Assembly (NCBI GenBank): GCA_001508595.1
Contig: LGHA01000066.1
Span: forward strand, 1-7,157
DNA from: Anaerolineaceae bacterium 46_22
GTDB lineage: Bacteria; Chloroflexota; Anaerolineae; Anaerolineales; Anaerolineaceae
Reading direction: 5' to 3'
DNA: 7,157 nt
Both the position numbers and the translations under genes were made by a program. Shown here piece after piece: positions 1-5,541 of this stretch (positions are counted from its first letter, which is position 1; the number at the start of each line of letters is the position of its first letter). The notes beneath the pieces were generated by a model. That model was given only the letters and a program-made list of their open reading frames with translations, searched no databases and was not told where the DNA came from.

Positions 1-767
1 GTTGCTTTTACAATCGCTTTGGCACGCTTTGCTGGATCTCCTGATTTGAAAATACCAGAACCCACAAAAACGCCATCAACGCCAAGCTGCATCATCAGAC
101 CGGCATCTGCCGGGGTAGCAATACCGCCCGCTGCAAAATTAACAACAGGTAAGCGTCCCAATTCCCGGGTTTCTTTAATCAGTTCATAAGGTGCACCGAT
201 TTCCTTAGCAAAGGACATCAGCTCTTCTTCCGGCATATTCTGCAATCTACGAATTTCACCCATCACCGCACGTGCATGTCGTACAGCTTCAACCACATCG
301 CCCGTCCCGGCTTCACCTTTCGTGCGGATCATTGCAGCACCTTCACCAATGCGGCGCAAGGCTTCACCCAAATTACGGCAGCCGCAAACAAAGGGGATCT
401 TGAAGTCATGCTTGTTGATATGGTGTTCTTCATCAGCGGGGGTTAAAACTTCTGATTCGTCAATGTAGTCCACACCAAGAGATTCAAGGATCTGGGCTTC
501 AACAAAATGCCCGATACGGACTTTTGCCATGACCGGGATGGAGACCGTCTCCATAATTTTTATGATCAATTCAGGGTCGCTCATACGGGCAACGCCGCCA
601 TCAGCACGAATATCCGCTGGCACCCGCTCCAGGGCCATCACCGCAACTGCACCTGCGTCTTCTGCAATTTTGGCATGCTCTGGTGTTACCACATCCATAA
701 TCACACCACCCTTGAGCATCTGCGCCAAACCTCTTTTAACTTTTATTGTTGCGACCTGTTGTTCCAT
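1..767 (-). CDS. pdxS: Pyridoxal 5'-phosphate synthase lyase subunit PdxS (C-terminus beyond window)
   Basis: PdxS forms the synthase core of the DXP-independent vitamin B6 pathway, making pyridoxal 5'-phosphate from ribose 5-phosphate, glyceraldehyde 3-phosphate and ammonia supplied by the glutaminase PdxT; it acts in the cytosol. I translated the minus strand: 255 complete codons from ATG at 765-767, then the window edge, against a family length of about 290, so roughly 40 residues are missing. The protein starts [20 protein letters not shown], followed by the family's [19 protein letters not shown] block. Active-site residues match those numbered D24, K81 and K149 in B. subtilis: D25, K82 (in [11 protein letters not shown]) and K150 (in RTKGEAGTG). 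The (beta/alpha)8 phosphate-binding stretches [13 protein letters not shown] and [12 protein letters not shown] are present. A GGAGG ribosome-binding site (772-776) sits 4 bases before the ATG, with its own promoter candidate further upstream. pdxT would be expected beyond the left edge but cannot be seen. The identification is very secure. Confidence 0.97.
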   Translation of the reverse strand, partial: MEQQVATIKVKRGLAQMLKGGVIMDVVTPEHAKIAEDAGAVAVMALERVPADIRADGGVARMSDPELIIKIMETVSIPVMAKVRIGHFVEAQILESLGVDYIDESEVLTPADEEHHINKHDFKIPFVCGCRNLGEALRRIGEGAAMIRTKGEAGTGDVVEAVRHARAVMGEIRRLQNMPEEELMSFAKEIGAPYELIKETRELGRLPVVNFAAGGIATPADAGLMMQLGVDGVFVGSGIFKSGDPAKRAKAIVKA

Positions 768-895
768 AGTACCTCCATCATATTTTGTTCACACGAATTC
801 TACCACGCGGAAGGGCAAGGAACAATAAACACCCCCTCAGATCATCAAAACAAGAATATAAATACCCTAAACATCATCGAAATACCTGGTCTCAT
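768..895. other. Intergenic gap between the DinB-fold gene and pdxS
   Basis: This 128-bp gap is the second largest on the left side of the window. Its pdxS-proximal part holds the promoter candidate and ribosome-binding site of pdxS. I see no strong hairpin followed by a T-run after the DinB stop codon, so readthrough from the upstream genes into pdxS is possible. Confidence 0.5.
797..825 (-). promoter_or_regulatory. Candidate sigma-70-type promoter of pdxS
   Basis: On the minus strand, TTGTTC (820-825) and TAGAAT (797-802) are separated by exactly 17 bp. The -10 box matches the consensus at 5 of 6 positions; the -35 box is weak. Transcription would start near 790, giving a leader of about 22 nt holding only the GGAGG site. 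Because DinB ends at 896, this would let pdxS be expressed separately from the upstream cluster. The assignment rests on consensus matching only. Confidence 0.5.
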
Positions 896-1381
896 CTAAA
901 TAATCTTTCCTGTTTTTCCCGCCAAGTTGCGCAGGAATTCCAATTGACCAAGATGATAGGTGTTGTGGAAAAAGTAGAAAAATGCAACGTAACCACGTCT
1001 GCTTTTCCCCTGCCAAAAATCGATCTCCTCTTTAAAATCAGCTTCATCCATTTGAGAAAGTCGACCAATAATTTTATTGGTCAACCGTTCATAAATATCA
1101 ACCAGATCACTTAATGCCAGCACACCTTCTTCTTCACCACGGATGGGTTCAGAACCAATGCGGTATCGGGTCAGGTCTGGAAGGCCATCCAATAATTCTC
1201 CATCCAGAACTTCAAGTATTTCTACCAAATTGACCACCAGGTGTCCCATCACCCAATTTAAACAATTGCCGCCCGGTTGGGGCTGCAGCAGGCTGTCTTT
1301 TGTGGTCAGACCATCTGTTTGTTTCCTTAAAATATCCAGCTCACCAGATAGCATTTTTGAAAAACCATCAATTCCTATCAT
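896..1381 (-). CDS. DinB-fold (DinB_2/YfiT-like) putative metal-dependent protein
   Basis: The protein has 161 residues, a typical length for the DinB/YfiT-like four-helix-bundle superfamily. The usual three-histidine metal site is visible: H47 in NWVMGHLVVN at the end of helix two, and H139 and H143 in the C-terminal FFHNTYHLGQLEFLR motif. DinB-fold enzymes include thiol S-transferases for bacillithiol and mycothiol, maleylpyruvate isomerase, and many uncharacterised damage-inducible proteins; the substrate cannot be read from the sequence. It is probably a cytosolic homodimer. The ATG at 1379-1381 is preceded by AAAGGG, 5 bases upstream. It is the last gene of the minus-strand cluster, 57 bp after the VOC gene, so co-transcription with VOC and the macro-domain gene is likely. 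The family call is strong; the function is open. Confidence 0.88.
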   Translation of the reverse strand: MIGIDGFSKMLSGELDILRKQTDGLTTKDSLLQPQPGGNCLNWVMGHLVVNLVEILEVLDGELLDGLPDLTRYRIGSEPIRGEEEGVLALSDLVDIYERLTNKIIGRLSQMDEADFKEEIDFWQGKSRRGYVAFFYFFHNTYHLGQLEFLRNLAGKTGKII

Positions 1382-1438
1382 CTTTTCCCTTTCAATAAGC
1401 CATTAGAACCTTTTTGACAATTTATTTTTGATGCCGGT

Positions 1439-1867
1439 TTAAACGACCAGGCTGCCATCCTTGTTGAATTCCCAAAATTCTGCCCAGGCAACCTCCCAGT
1501 AATAGCCGTCCTGATCCGTGAAATAGCCGCTGTAACCGCCCCAAAAAACCATCTGTGGGGGTTTTACGACCACACCGCCAGCTTTTTCTGCTAACTGCAG
1601 CACCCTGTCCACCTCTTCTTTGGTGCGTGTATTATGCGCCAGGGTGAATCCGGGGAATCCTGATCGCTCTGCATTTATCTGTGGTGAAACATCTTCTGCC
1701 AACTTATCCAGAGGGTAGAGCCCAAGACGCGTTCCTGATGTTTGAAAGAAAATGATCCCGTCTTCAAGCTTGCCCTGTGTTGGGAAGCCCAATCCTTCTT
1801 TATAAAAACGGAATGACCTTTCCAAATCTATTACGCCCAATGTAATGATACTGATTCGTGCTTCCAT
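1439..1867 (-). CDS. VOC-superfamily (glyoxalase/bleomycin-resistance/dioxygenase fold) protein
   Basis: A 142-residue protein with two beta-alpha-beta-beta-beta modules of the vicinal-oxygen-chelate fold. The first module begins ISIITLGVIDLERSFRFYKE and leads to LGF at 26-28. The second ends in the hallmark WGGYSGYFTDQDGYYWEVAW (109-128), with E125 at the usual C-terminal metal-ligand position. The N-terminal position that often carries a histidine ligand reads ISIITLG with no His, and the mid-protein candidate is H78 in FTLAHN, so metal binding and enzymatic activity are uncertain. The substrate is unknown; relatives are annotated as glyoxalase or antibiotic-resistance proteins mostly on fold alone. 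The start (ATG 1865-1867) is fixed by homology; only a weak purine-rich ribosome site (GAAAGAAG) precedes it. The reading frame of the upstream GNAT remnant runs 68 bp into this gene, so translation may be coupled. Confidence 0.9.
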   Translation of the reverse strand: MEARISIITLGVIDLERSFRFYKEGLGFPTQGKLEDGIIFFQTSGTRLGLYPLDKLAEDVSPQINAERSGFPGFTLAHNTRTKEEVDRVLQLAEKAGGVVVKPPQMVFWGGYSGYFTDQDGYYWEVAWAEFWEFNKDGSLVV

Positions 1868-2102
1868 TTATTTCTTCTTTCAAATTACCCACTGCTTTCC
1901 GCAGGTGATCTATATCATTCAGGGTGACATAATGGCAGTTCAAGCAGGTATGCCAACGGCCATATTCCAGGCGCGCCACATGCCATGCGCGCTCACGAAA
2001 GCCATTCAAGACAAATAATTCACGAAGAAAATCCCGCATCTTCCAAAAATCTTCTTCGGATTGATAAGGCCGATAGTTTATCGCTTTTGTAATTGACCTC
2101 AC
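1800..2102 (-). pseudogene. Truncated, possibly chimeric GNAT acetyltransferase N-terminal remnant
   Basis: A 100-codon frame starts at GTG (2100-2102), preceded by GAAGG about 7 bases upstream. Residues about 9-53 (from NYRPYQSEEDFWKMRDFLRE to ARLEYGRWHTC) read like the N-terminus of GNAT-family acetyltransferases common in Chloroflexota, with the arginine, tyrosine, tryptophan and RWH pattern that precedes the acetyl-CoA core. The core, including the pyrophosphate-binding R/Q-x-x-G-x-G/A loop, is absent: the frame ends after 100 residues against an expected 150-300 or more. From about residue 56 the sequence, CHYVTLNDIDHLRKAVGNL, no longer follows the GNAT pattern and faintly resembles the C-terminal end of class-V aminotransferases. 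The last 22 codons lie inside the VOC gene in another frame. It is probably a deletion relic kept in an operon; a translated short peptide coupled to VOC translation cannot be excluded. Acetyltransferase activity is not expected. Confidence 0.6.
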
Positions 2103-2129
2103 AAATCTACCTTCGGAGCAGAATTTTTC

Positions 2130-2636
2130 TTAGAAATTAAGCAGATTCTTGTAAATTAATAAATCCGCTTGTGTATAACAACAAAAAATGACCTCAGTAA
2201 AAGAGGCCTCTGATCGAATAAAATCCTTAACGGTGGAAACGGCAATTTGTGCTGCCGCTTCTTTGGGAAAACCGTAAGCCCCGGTGGAGATGCATGGGAA
2301 GGCAATCGATTCGAGACCATGCTCAATGGCAATTTCAAGGCTGCGCCGGTAGCAGGAAGCTAGAAGTTTCGCTTCCCCTTTTTTACCGCTATGCCAGACG
2401 GGACCAACAGTGTGGATAACATACCTGGCAGGCAAATCGTAGCCGCCCGTGATCCTGGCATCACCCGTAGGACATCCGCCCAAAAGCCGGCATTCCTCTA
2501 ATAAACGAGATCCCGCAGCTCGATGAATGGCACCATCCACACCACCGCCGCCCAACAAAGAAGAATTTGCCGCATTAACAATGGCATCAACTTTTAGCTT
2601 TGTGATATCCGCTTGAATACAACGAACGGCTGTCAT
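2130..2636 (-). CDS. Macro-domain O-acetyl-ADP-ribose deacetylase / ADP-ribosylhydrolase (MacroD/YmdB type)
   Basis: A stand-alone macro domain of 168 residues. The family binds ADP-ribose, hydrolyses O-acetyl-ADP-ribose, and removes mono-ADP-ribose from acidic side chains. All MacroD-type landmarks are visible: D10 in QADIT (adenine binding), the [20 protein letters not shown] loop (16-35) with N24 and the catalytic-loop D34, [21 protein letters not shown] (58-78), and the phosphate-binding loop ISTGAYGFP (116-124). N24 and D34 correspond to E. coli YmdB N25 and D35, so activity is expected. The ATG at 2634-2636 follows a GGAAGG site about 10 bases upstream. The gene lies 38 bp after the ABC permease and is preceded by a good promoter candidate, so it likely begins its own transcription unit with the GNAT remnant, VOC and DinB genes. 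No ADP-ribosyltransferase or sirtuin partner is in the window. Confidence 0.95.
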   Translation of the reverse strand: MTAVRCIQADITKLKVDAIVNAANSSLLGGGGVDGAIHRAAGSRLLEECRLLGGCPTGDARITGGYDLPARYVIHTVGPVWHSGKKGEAKLLASCYRRSLEIAIEHGLESIAFPCISTGAYGFPKEAAAQIAVSTVKDFIRSEASFTEVIFCCYTQADLLIYKNLLNF

Positions 2637-2662
2637 TGAAAATGCGCCTTCCGATATTTACT

Positions 2663-2692
2663 ATTCTATAAATTTTACTTCCAGCGAGTCAA
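2663..2692 (-). promoter_or_regulatory. Candidate internal promoter for the macro-domain gene cluster
   Basis: On the minus strand, TTGACT (2687-2692) and TAGAAT (2663-2668) are 18 bp apart; each hexamer matches the sigma-70 consensus at 5 of 6 positions. The -35 box lies within the last codons of the upstream permease gene. The start would be near 2656, leaving about 20 nt of leader containing the GGAAGG ribosome site (2647-2652), the same compact architecture as the pdxS promoter. Consensus matching only; not experimentally supported. Confidence 0.5.
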
Positions 2693-3478
2693 GATATTTT
2701 CTCGTTGAAAGATGCTTGTCCCTAAATAGACCATACCAATATCAACCAAAATCATACCGCCGATAAAACTGAGCATAACCATCACATTGATCACAACCAC
2801 GCCGGCTAACTGCGCAAACAGCAAACCAAAGATCGGGAGCAAAAACAGGGTGGAAATTTGCTCTGCAGTTCGTGGATCGTTAACCCGCGAAGACACAAAA
2901 ATCGTCAGGTTGACGGAAGCAATCGCCATCAAAGGGCCTGCAATAATGATCGCCAGCAGCCAGGTTGGTCCAGCAATGTAATTGATGACGGACTTCGTCA
3001 CACCAAGCAATGGTAAGGCTGCAACGAAAAGGCCGAAGGAAACCCAACCGACAAAAATCGCCGGCAGGGACGCCGCAAGACTCTTCCCTAGCAGGAGTTC
3101 AAATGTTGAAATTGGCGTTGCTAATAAGGGCTCCAGGCTGTGCGTGGTCTTCTCACCAACAATGCTGTATGCCGCAATGGTGACGGGGATGATCACCGGC
3201 ACCATCATGAATAACAGCAGAAACTGGTTGACCAGATAAACTTGCATGCATTCTGCGCCGGTCATATCGCTGCTGCAGGCAGAAAGAAATTCTGCGGGTA
3301 CATCCGCTGTACCCACCCCGCCCATGTCGCCCATTTCCTGCCCGGTAAAATATAACATCACCAGCGGGAGAACAGTGAAAATCAGCGGCATAAAGATCAT
3401 AGTGAATAGCACCATGCGATTTTTAAAGACTTCCGCCCATTCTTTATCGATGATCGTTCGAATACTTTTAAAGTTCAT
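2675..3478 (-). CDS. ABC-2 type exporter, membrane (permease) subunit
   Basis: A 267-residue integral membrane protein, partner of the adjacent ATPase. Six hydrophobic segments are apparent at roughly 22-45, 82-107, 133-158, 172-197, 209-230 and 231-255. The conserved cytoplasmic stretch VGEKTTHSLEPLLATPIS (107-124) and the SSRVNDPRTAEQ loop (197-207) are typical of NatB/YhaP-like ABC-2 permeases, which export ions, drugs or peptides; the substrate here is unknown. The first extracytoplasmic loop (about 46-81) has two cysteines, C68 and C77, that could form a disulfide. The frame is open for 67 more codons upstream, but the start MNFKSIRTIIDKEWAEVFKN is preferred: it matches the family's N-terminus, and GGGGAG lies 7 bases before its ATG. 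The ATG overlaps the ATPase 3' end by 11 bp, which implies translational coupling and equal expression. Confidence 0.92.
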   Translation of the reverse strand: MNFKSIRTIIDKEWAEVFKNRMVLFTMIFMPLIFTVLPLVMLYFTGQEMGDMGGVGTADVPAEFLSACSSDMTGAECMQVYLVNQFLLLFMMVPVIIPVTIAAYSIVGEKTTHSLEPLLATPISTFELLLGKSLAASLPAIFVGWVSFGLFVAALPLLGVTKSVINYIAGPTWLLAIIIAGPLMAIASVNLTIFVSSRVNDPRTAEQISTLFLLPIFGLLFAQLAGVVVINVMVMLSFIGGMILVDIGMVYLGTSIFQRENILTRWK

Positions 3479-4412
3479 CTTTGATCTCCCCTTCTTCCTC
3501 CAGCGTCTGAAGATAAATATCTTCAAGAGAATGGCGTAATTCGCCAACAAATAAGAGGTCAGCGCCATTTTCAACCAGCAGTCGAATAATTTTCGGGTTG
3601 AGACCTTCAGGATCTTCCATCCCAACAACGAATTTTTGATCCACCAATTGAACATCCCTGACACCTTCGATGTTTTCAATCGAATTTTTCCAGGCTGGAT
3701 CGAGCGTCCTTAAATGAAATACCACCTTGCGACCATAAATTTCCTGGCGTAAATTCGCTGGCGTGTCAACAGCAATTAAGCGTGATTTAAAAATCCCAAT
3801 GCGATTACAAAGGCGGTCTGCTTCGTTTAAATTATGTGTGCATAAAAAAATAGTTCGTCCCTGGTCGCCCAACTCTTCAATAAAAGATCGCACCAATCGC
3901 GCCGCCTCAGGATCCAAGCCGCTGGTGGGTTCATCCAGGAAAAGGACCTGGGGCTCATGCAATAAAGCCCTTGCGATCGCCAATTTCTGCCGCATACCCT
4001 TGGAAAAACTCCCCGCCGGATCATCCCGACGAGACCAGAGCCCCAGCATATGCAGGTATTTTTCGACCTGTTTCTCAGCATTTTCTACATCATGAAGGTT
4101 AGCATAAATCATGAGGTTCTTGAAGGCGCTCAATCGCTCATATAAACCCGGGTGCTCCGTCAAAACCCCGACTGTTCTGCGGATTTTCTGATCTTGTTTG
4201 CCAACCTCAAAACCATTCACCCAGGCTTGACCGGATGTTGGTCCAATCAGGCTGGTCAACATACGCACTGTTGTGGTTTTTCCAGCGCCGTTGGGTCCCA
4301 AAAAGCCAAACACCTCTCCCTGTGCAATAGACAGGTTGAGATCAACCACAGCGGGGATATCATCCCCTTTTTTGATTTCAAAAATTTTCGTTAACGCTTT
4401 TGCTTCAATCAT
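3468..4412 (-). CDS. ABC-2 type exporter, ATP-binding subunit
   Basis: A 314-residue ATPase that powers the adjacent permease. Nucleotide-binding motifs in order: Walker A GPNGAGKTT (39-47, catalytic K45), signature SFSKGMRQK (135-143, in place of canonical LSGGQ, as is common for ABC-2 exporters), Walker B VLFLDEPTSGLDP (156-168, with E161), and H-loop H193 in LCTHNLNEAD. At the usual Q-loop position the sequence reads GVLTEHPGLYERLSA, so the glutamine appears to be replaced by E86. Residues after about 220 form the extra C-terminal domain seen in drug and ion exporter ATPases. The start at 4410-4412 has only a weak purine-rich site (GAAAGAAA). The gene follows the RNA methyltransferase by 29 bp and overlaps the permease by 11 bp, so the three genes are probably one operon. 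The substrate cannot be inferred; NatA-, DrrA- and YhaQ-like exporters share this layout. Confidence 0.95.
   Translation of the reverse strand: MIEAKALTKIFEIKKGDDIPAVVDLNLSIAQGEVFGFLGPNGAGKTTTVRMLTSLIGPTSGQAWVNGFEVGKQDQKIRRTVGVLTEHPGLYERLSAFKNLMIYANLHDVENAEKQVEKYLHMLGLWSRRDDPAGSFSKGMRQKLAIARALLHEPQVLFLDEPTSGLDPEAARLVRSFIEELGDQGRTIFLCTHNLNEADRLCNRIGIFKSRLIAVDTPANLRQEIYGRKVVFHLRTLDPAWKNSIENIEGVRDVQLVDQKFVVGMEDPEGLNPKIIRLLVENGADLLFVGELRHSLEDIYLQTLEEEGEIKDEL
3486..3491 (-). promoter_or_regulatory. Ribosome-binding site of the ABC permease inside the ATPase gene
   Basis: GGGGAG on the minus strand, within the codons for the final Glu-Gly-Glu of the ATPase, lies 7 nt upstream of the permease ATG (3476-3478). 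It decides the permease start over the longer upstream reading of that frame. Confidence 0.75.
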
Positions 4413-4441
4413 AATTTCTTTCGCATGATAATAATGAATAA

Positions 4442-5077
4442 CTAAACAAAGGACAACCAGTAAGCAGCAATACCGAATGCAACCCCCACATTGAGAGAGC
4501 CTTTTCCGCCCATCATAGGAATTGCCAATACATGTTCACACAAATCAATGATCCCGGGATCAACCCCGGCTTTCTCATTACCAATGACCAATGCCAGAAC
4601 GCGTTGGTCAGATCGTTCAGGACAAAAATCAAAGATGGGAATCGATGCTGCTGTTCTCTCCAGGGCGATCAATTGCAGACCTTCCGATTGGCGTTGTTCA
4701 AGCAGCTTCAAAGCGTTGGGATGATACTCCCAGGGGACATGATCCTCAGCACCCAGAGCCGTTTTCTCCAATCCCATCCCATTTCCAGGCGTGGGAGTGA
4801 TACCACACAAGAACAATTTGTTAATGCCAGCCCCGTCTGCTGTTCGAAAAATTGCCCCAACATTATAAGCACTGCGTAAATTATCCAGAATAACGACCAT
4901 CTCGCGCTTCGGTCTGGCGATTATTCCAGTTGAGCCCTTAAAATCTAATGGGTCAGAAACAAATTCCATTGGCTCGCCGCAAACTGGACAAAATTTTCCA
5001 CTGTACTGATCCAGATCGATGGGCATGCGTAAATTACAGGCAGCATTGACGCATTGCATGAATTTAAAATTTGGCAT
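4442..5077 (-). CDS. SpoU/TrmH-family RNA 2'-O-methyltransferase with N-terminal zinc ribbon
   Basis: A 211-residue protein in two parts. Residues 1-40 carry four cysteines, C9, C14, C30 and C33, spaced like a zinc ribbon (CVNAAC then FCPVC). Residues 60-211 form a SPOUT methyltransferase, which uses S-adenosylmethionine in a C-terminal trefoil knot to methylate ribose 2'-OH in tRNA or rRNA. SpoU motif 1 is LDNLRSAYNVGAIFRTADGA (64-83), with N72 and the catalytic-position R78. Motif 2 is LVIGNEKAGVD (163-173). Motif 3 is IPMMGGKGSLNVGVAFG (186-202). The RNA target cannot be assigned; the ribbon may help bind RNA. The ATG at 5075-5077 is preceded by GGAG (5084-5087) with 6 bases between. It is the first gene of the leftward unit, with a long structured leader. 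Co-transcription with an ABC exporter has no obvious functional logic. Confidence 0.93.
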   Translation of the reverse strand: MPNFKFMQCVNAACNLRMPIDLDQYSGKFCPVCGEPMEFVSDPLDFKGSTGIIARPKREMVVILDNLRSAYNVGAIFRTADGAGINKLFLCGITPTPGNGMGLEKTALGAEDHVPWEYHPNALKLLEQRQSEGLQLIALERTAASIPIFDFCPERSDQRVLALVIGNEKAGVDPGIIDLCEHVLAIPMMGGKGSLNVGVAFGIAAYWLSFV

Positions 5078-5093
5078 TATTTACTCCAACAAG

Positions 5094-5109
5094 CTGTTTT
5101 CGAAAACAG
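5094..5109. promoter_or_regulatory. Perfect 16-bp palindrome, possible operator or leader element
   Basis: CTGTTTTCGAAAACAG is a perfect palindrome of two 8-bp half-sites without a spacer. It lies 16 bp before the methyltransferase ATG, just upstream of its GGAG ribosome site. Dyads like this are typical targets of dimeric repressors; in RNA the stem would need to open a loop at TTCGAA. The sequence shows the symmetry; the regulatory role is inferred. Confidence 0.45.
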
Positions 5110-5182
5110 AAGCGTCTTTATTTTATCGCTTTTTGGAATTTTACTGATGAAAAGGCCGGTTTAAAAAATTTGTCTATTAAAG

Positions 5183-5223
5183 CGCCAAACGCCTGGGTGA
5201 GGGGGGCACCCAGACGTTTGACG
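5183..5223 (-). promoter_or_regulatory. 17-bp stem-loop at the predicted 5' end of the leftward transcript
   Basis: The arms 5183-5199 and 5207-5223 flank a 7-nt loop (CCCCCCU in minus-strand RNA). As minus-strand RNA all 17 positions pair, two of them as U-G wobbles; read on the plus strand, the same two positions become A-C mismatches. This points to function as leftward RNA. The stem begins about 7 nt downstream of the -10 box of the promoter candidate at 5230-5258, so it would be the first thing transcribed. No T-run follows directly; a TTTTTT lies about 14 nt after the stem (5163-5168), too far for a standard terminator. Possible roles are 5'-end mRNA protection, leader regulation, or a repeat element that has landed here. 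Confidence 0.55.
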
Positions 5224-5229
5224 ATATAA

Positions 5230-5258
5230 AATATATCATATTCCTGATCCATTAGCAA
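5230..5258 (-). promoter_or_regulatory. Candidate extended -10 promoter of the methyltransferase-ABC operon
   Basis: On the minus strand, TTGCTA (5253-5258), 17 bp, then TATATT (5230-5235). The -35 matches consensus at 4 of 6 positions and the -10 at 5 of 6, with an extended -10 TG at 5237-5238. The start would be near 5223, exactly at the base of the stem-loop, giving a leader of about 146 nt before the methyltransferase ATG. Consensus-based inference. Confidence 0.5.
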
Positions 5259-5435
5259 GCGTTTTTTTATTAACGAATTATTAGAGTTTTTAGGCAAATT
5301 GAGATTTTTTGCTTTCAAATTTTCAGATATCATTCTAATTCTTACGAGATTAGTCGTCCAATAAAAGGCCACTGCTTCCCAAATTTTATTTATTATTAGT
5401 ACATCCCCTTGAGAATTGCAATAAGGATAAATTAC

Positions 5436-5466
5436 GTCACATTAAGAATATTAACTTCGGTATAAT
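5436..5466 (+). promoter_or_regulatory. Candidate promoter of the dihydrolipoyl dehydrogenase gene
   Basis: A perfect TATAAT occurs at 5461-5466. The best -35 is GTCACA at 5436-5441 (4 of 6 to TTGACA), but the 19-bp spacing is long, so the -35 call is weak. Initiation would fall near 5473, leaving about 70 nt of leader before the ATG at 5542. Confidence 0.5.
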
Positions 5467-5541
5467 GGATGAAGTCATGCGCATCCTATGGGTGTGCGTG
5501 TGAACTTATATAAAAACTTAAAAAGAAAGGATTCCGATCTG

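Larger units (their letters stand above)
5078..5541. other. Divergent intergenic control region
   Basis: About 460 bp separate the leftward methyltransferase-ABC unit from the rightward dihydrolipoyl dehydrogenase gene. The stretch is AT-rich and contains, from left to right, a methyltransferase ribosome site, a 16-bp palindrome, an A/T-rich spacer with a second weak -10-like TAAAAT on the minus strand (5120-5125), a strong stem-loop, a leftward promoter candidate, about 175 bp in which I see nothing clear (5259-5435), and the rightward promoter. I do not think it encodes a protein. Confidence 0.7.

Noticed and set aside
507..1114. Overlapping plus-strand open frames across pdxS and the DinB gene (507-899, 529-828, 785-1114)
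   Set aside because: They are antisense to well-identified genes, have no recognisable domains, and have the Cys/His/Asn-rich composition typical of antisense frames.
1382..1438. TTGTCA followed by TATTGA on the minus strand before the DinB gene, as a possible promoter
   Set aside because: The -35 is good but the -10 matches only 3 of 6 positions, and initiation would fall at the start codon, leaving no room for the ribosome site.
3479..3679. 67-codon N-terminal extension of the ABC permease frame
   Set aside because: It lies entirely within the ATPase coding sequence, has no family resemblance, and the internal ATG at 3476-3478 has a good ribosome site and the expected N-terminus.
5118..5372. 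An 84-codon minus-strand open frame starting at GTG
   Set aside because: It overlaps the leftward promoter candidate and the stem-loop. Its composition is Lys/Asn/Leu-rich as expected from AT-rich noncoding DNA, its best ribosome-like site (GGGAAG) is only about 2 bases from the GTG, and I recognise no family.
5488..5541. Earlier in-frame ATG for dihydrolipoyl dehydrogenase
   Set aside because: It adds 18 residues not seen in the family, has no ribosome-binding site and lies only about 15 nt from the predicted transcription start.
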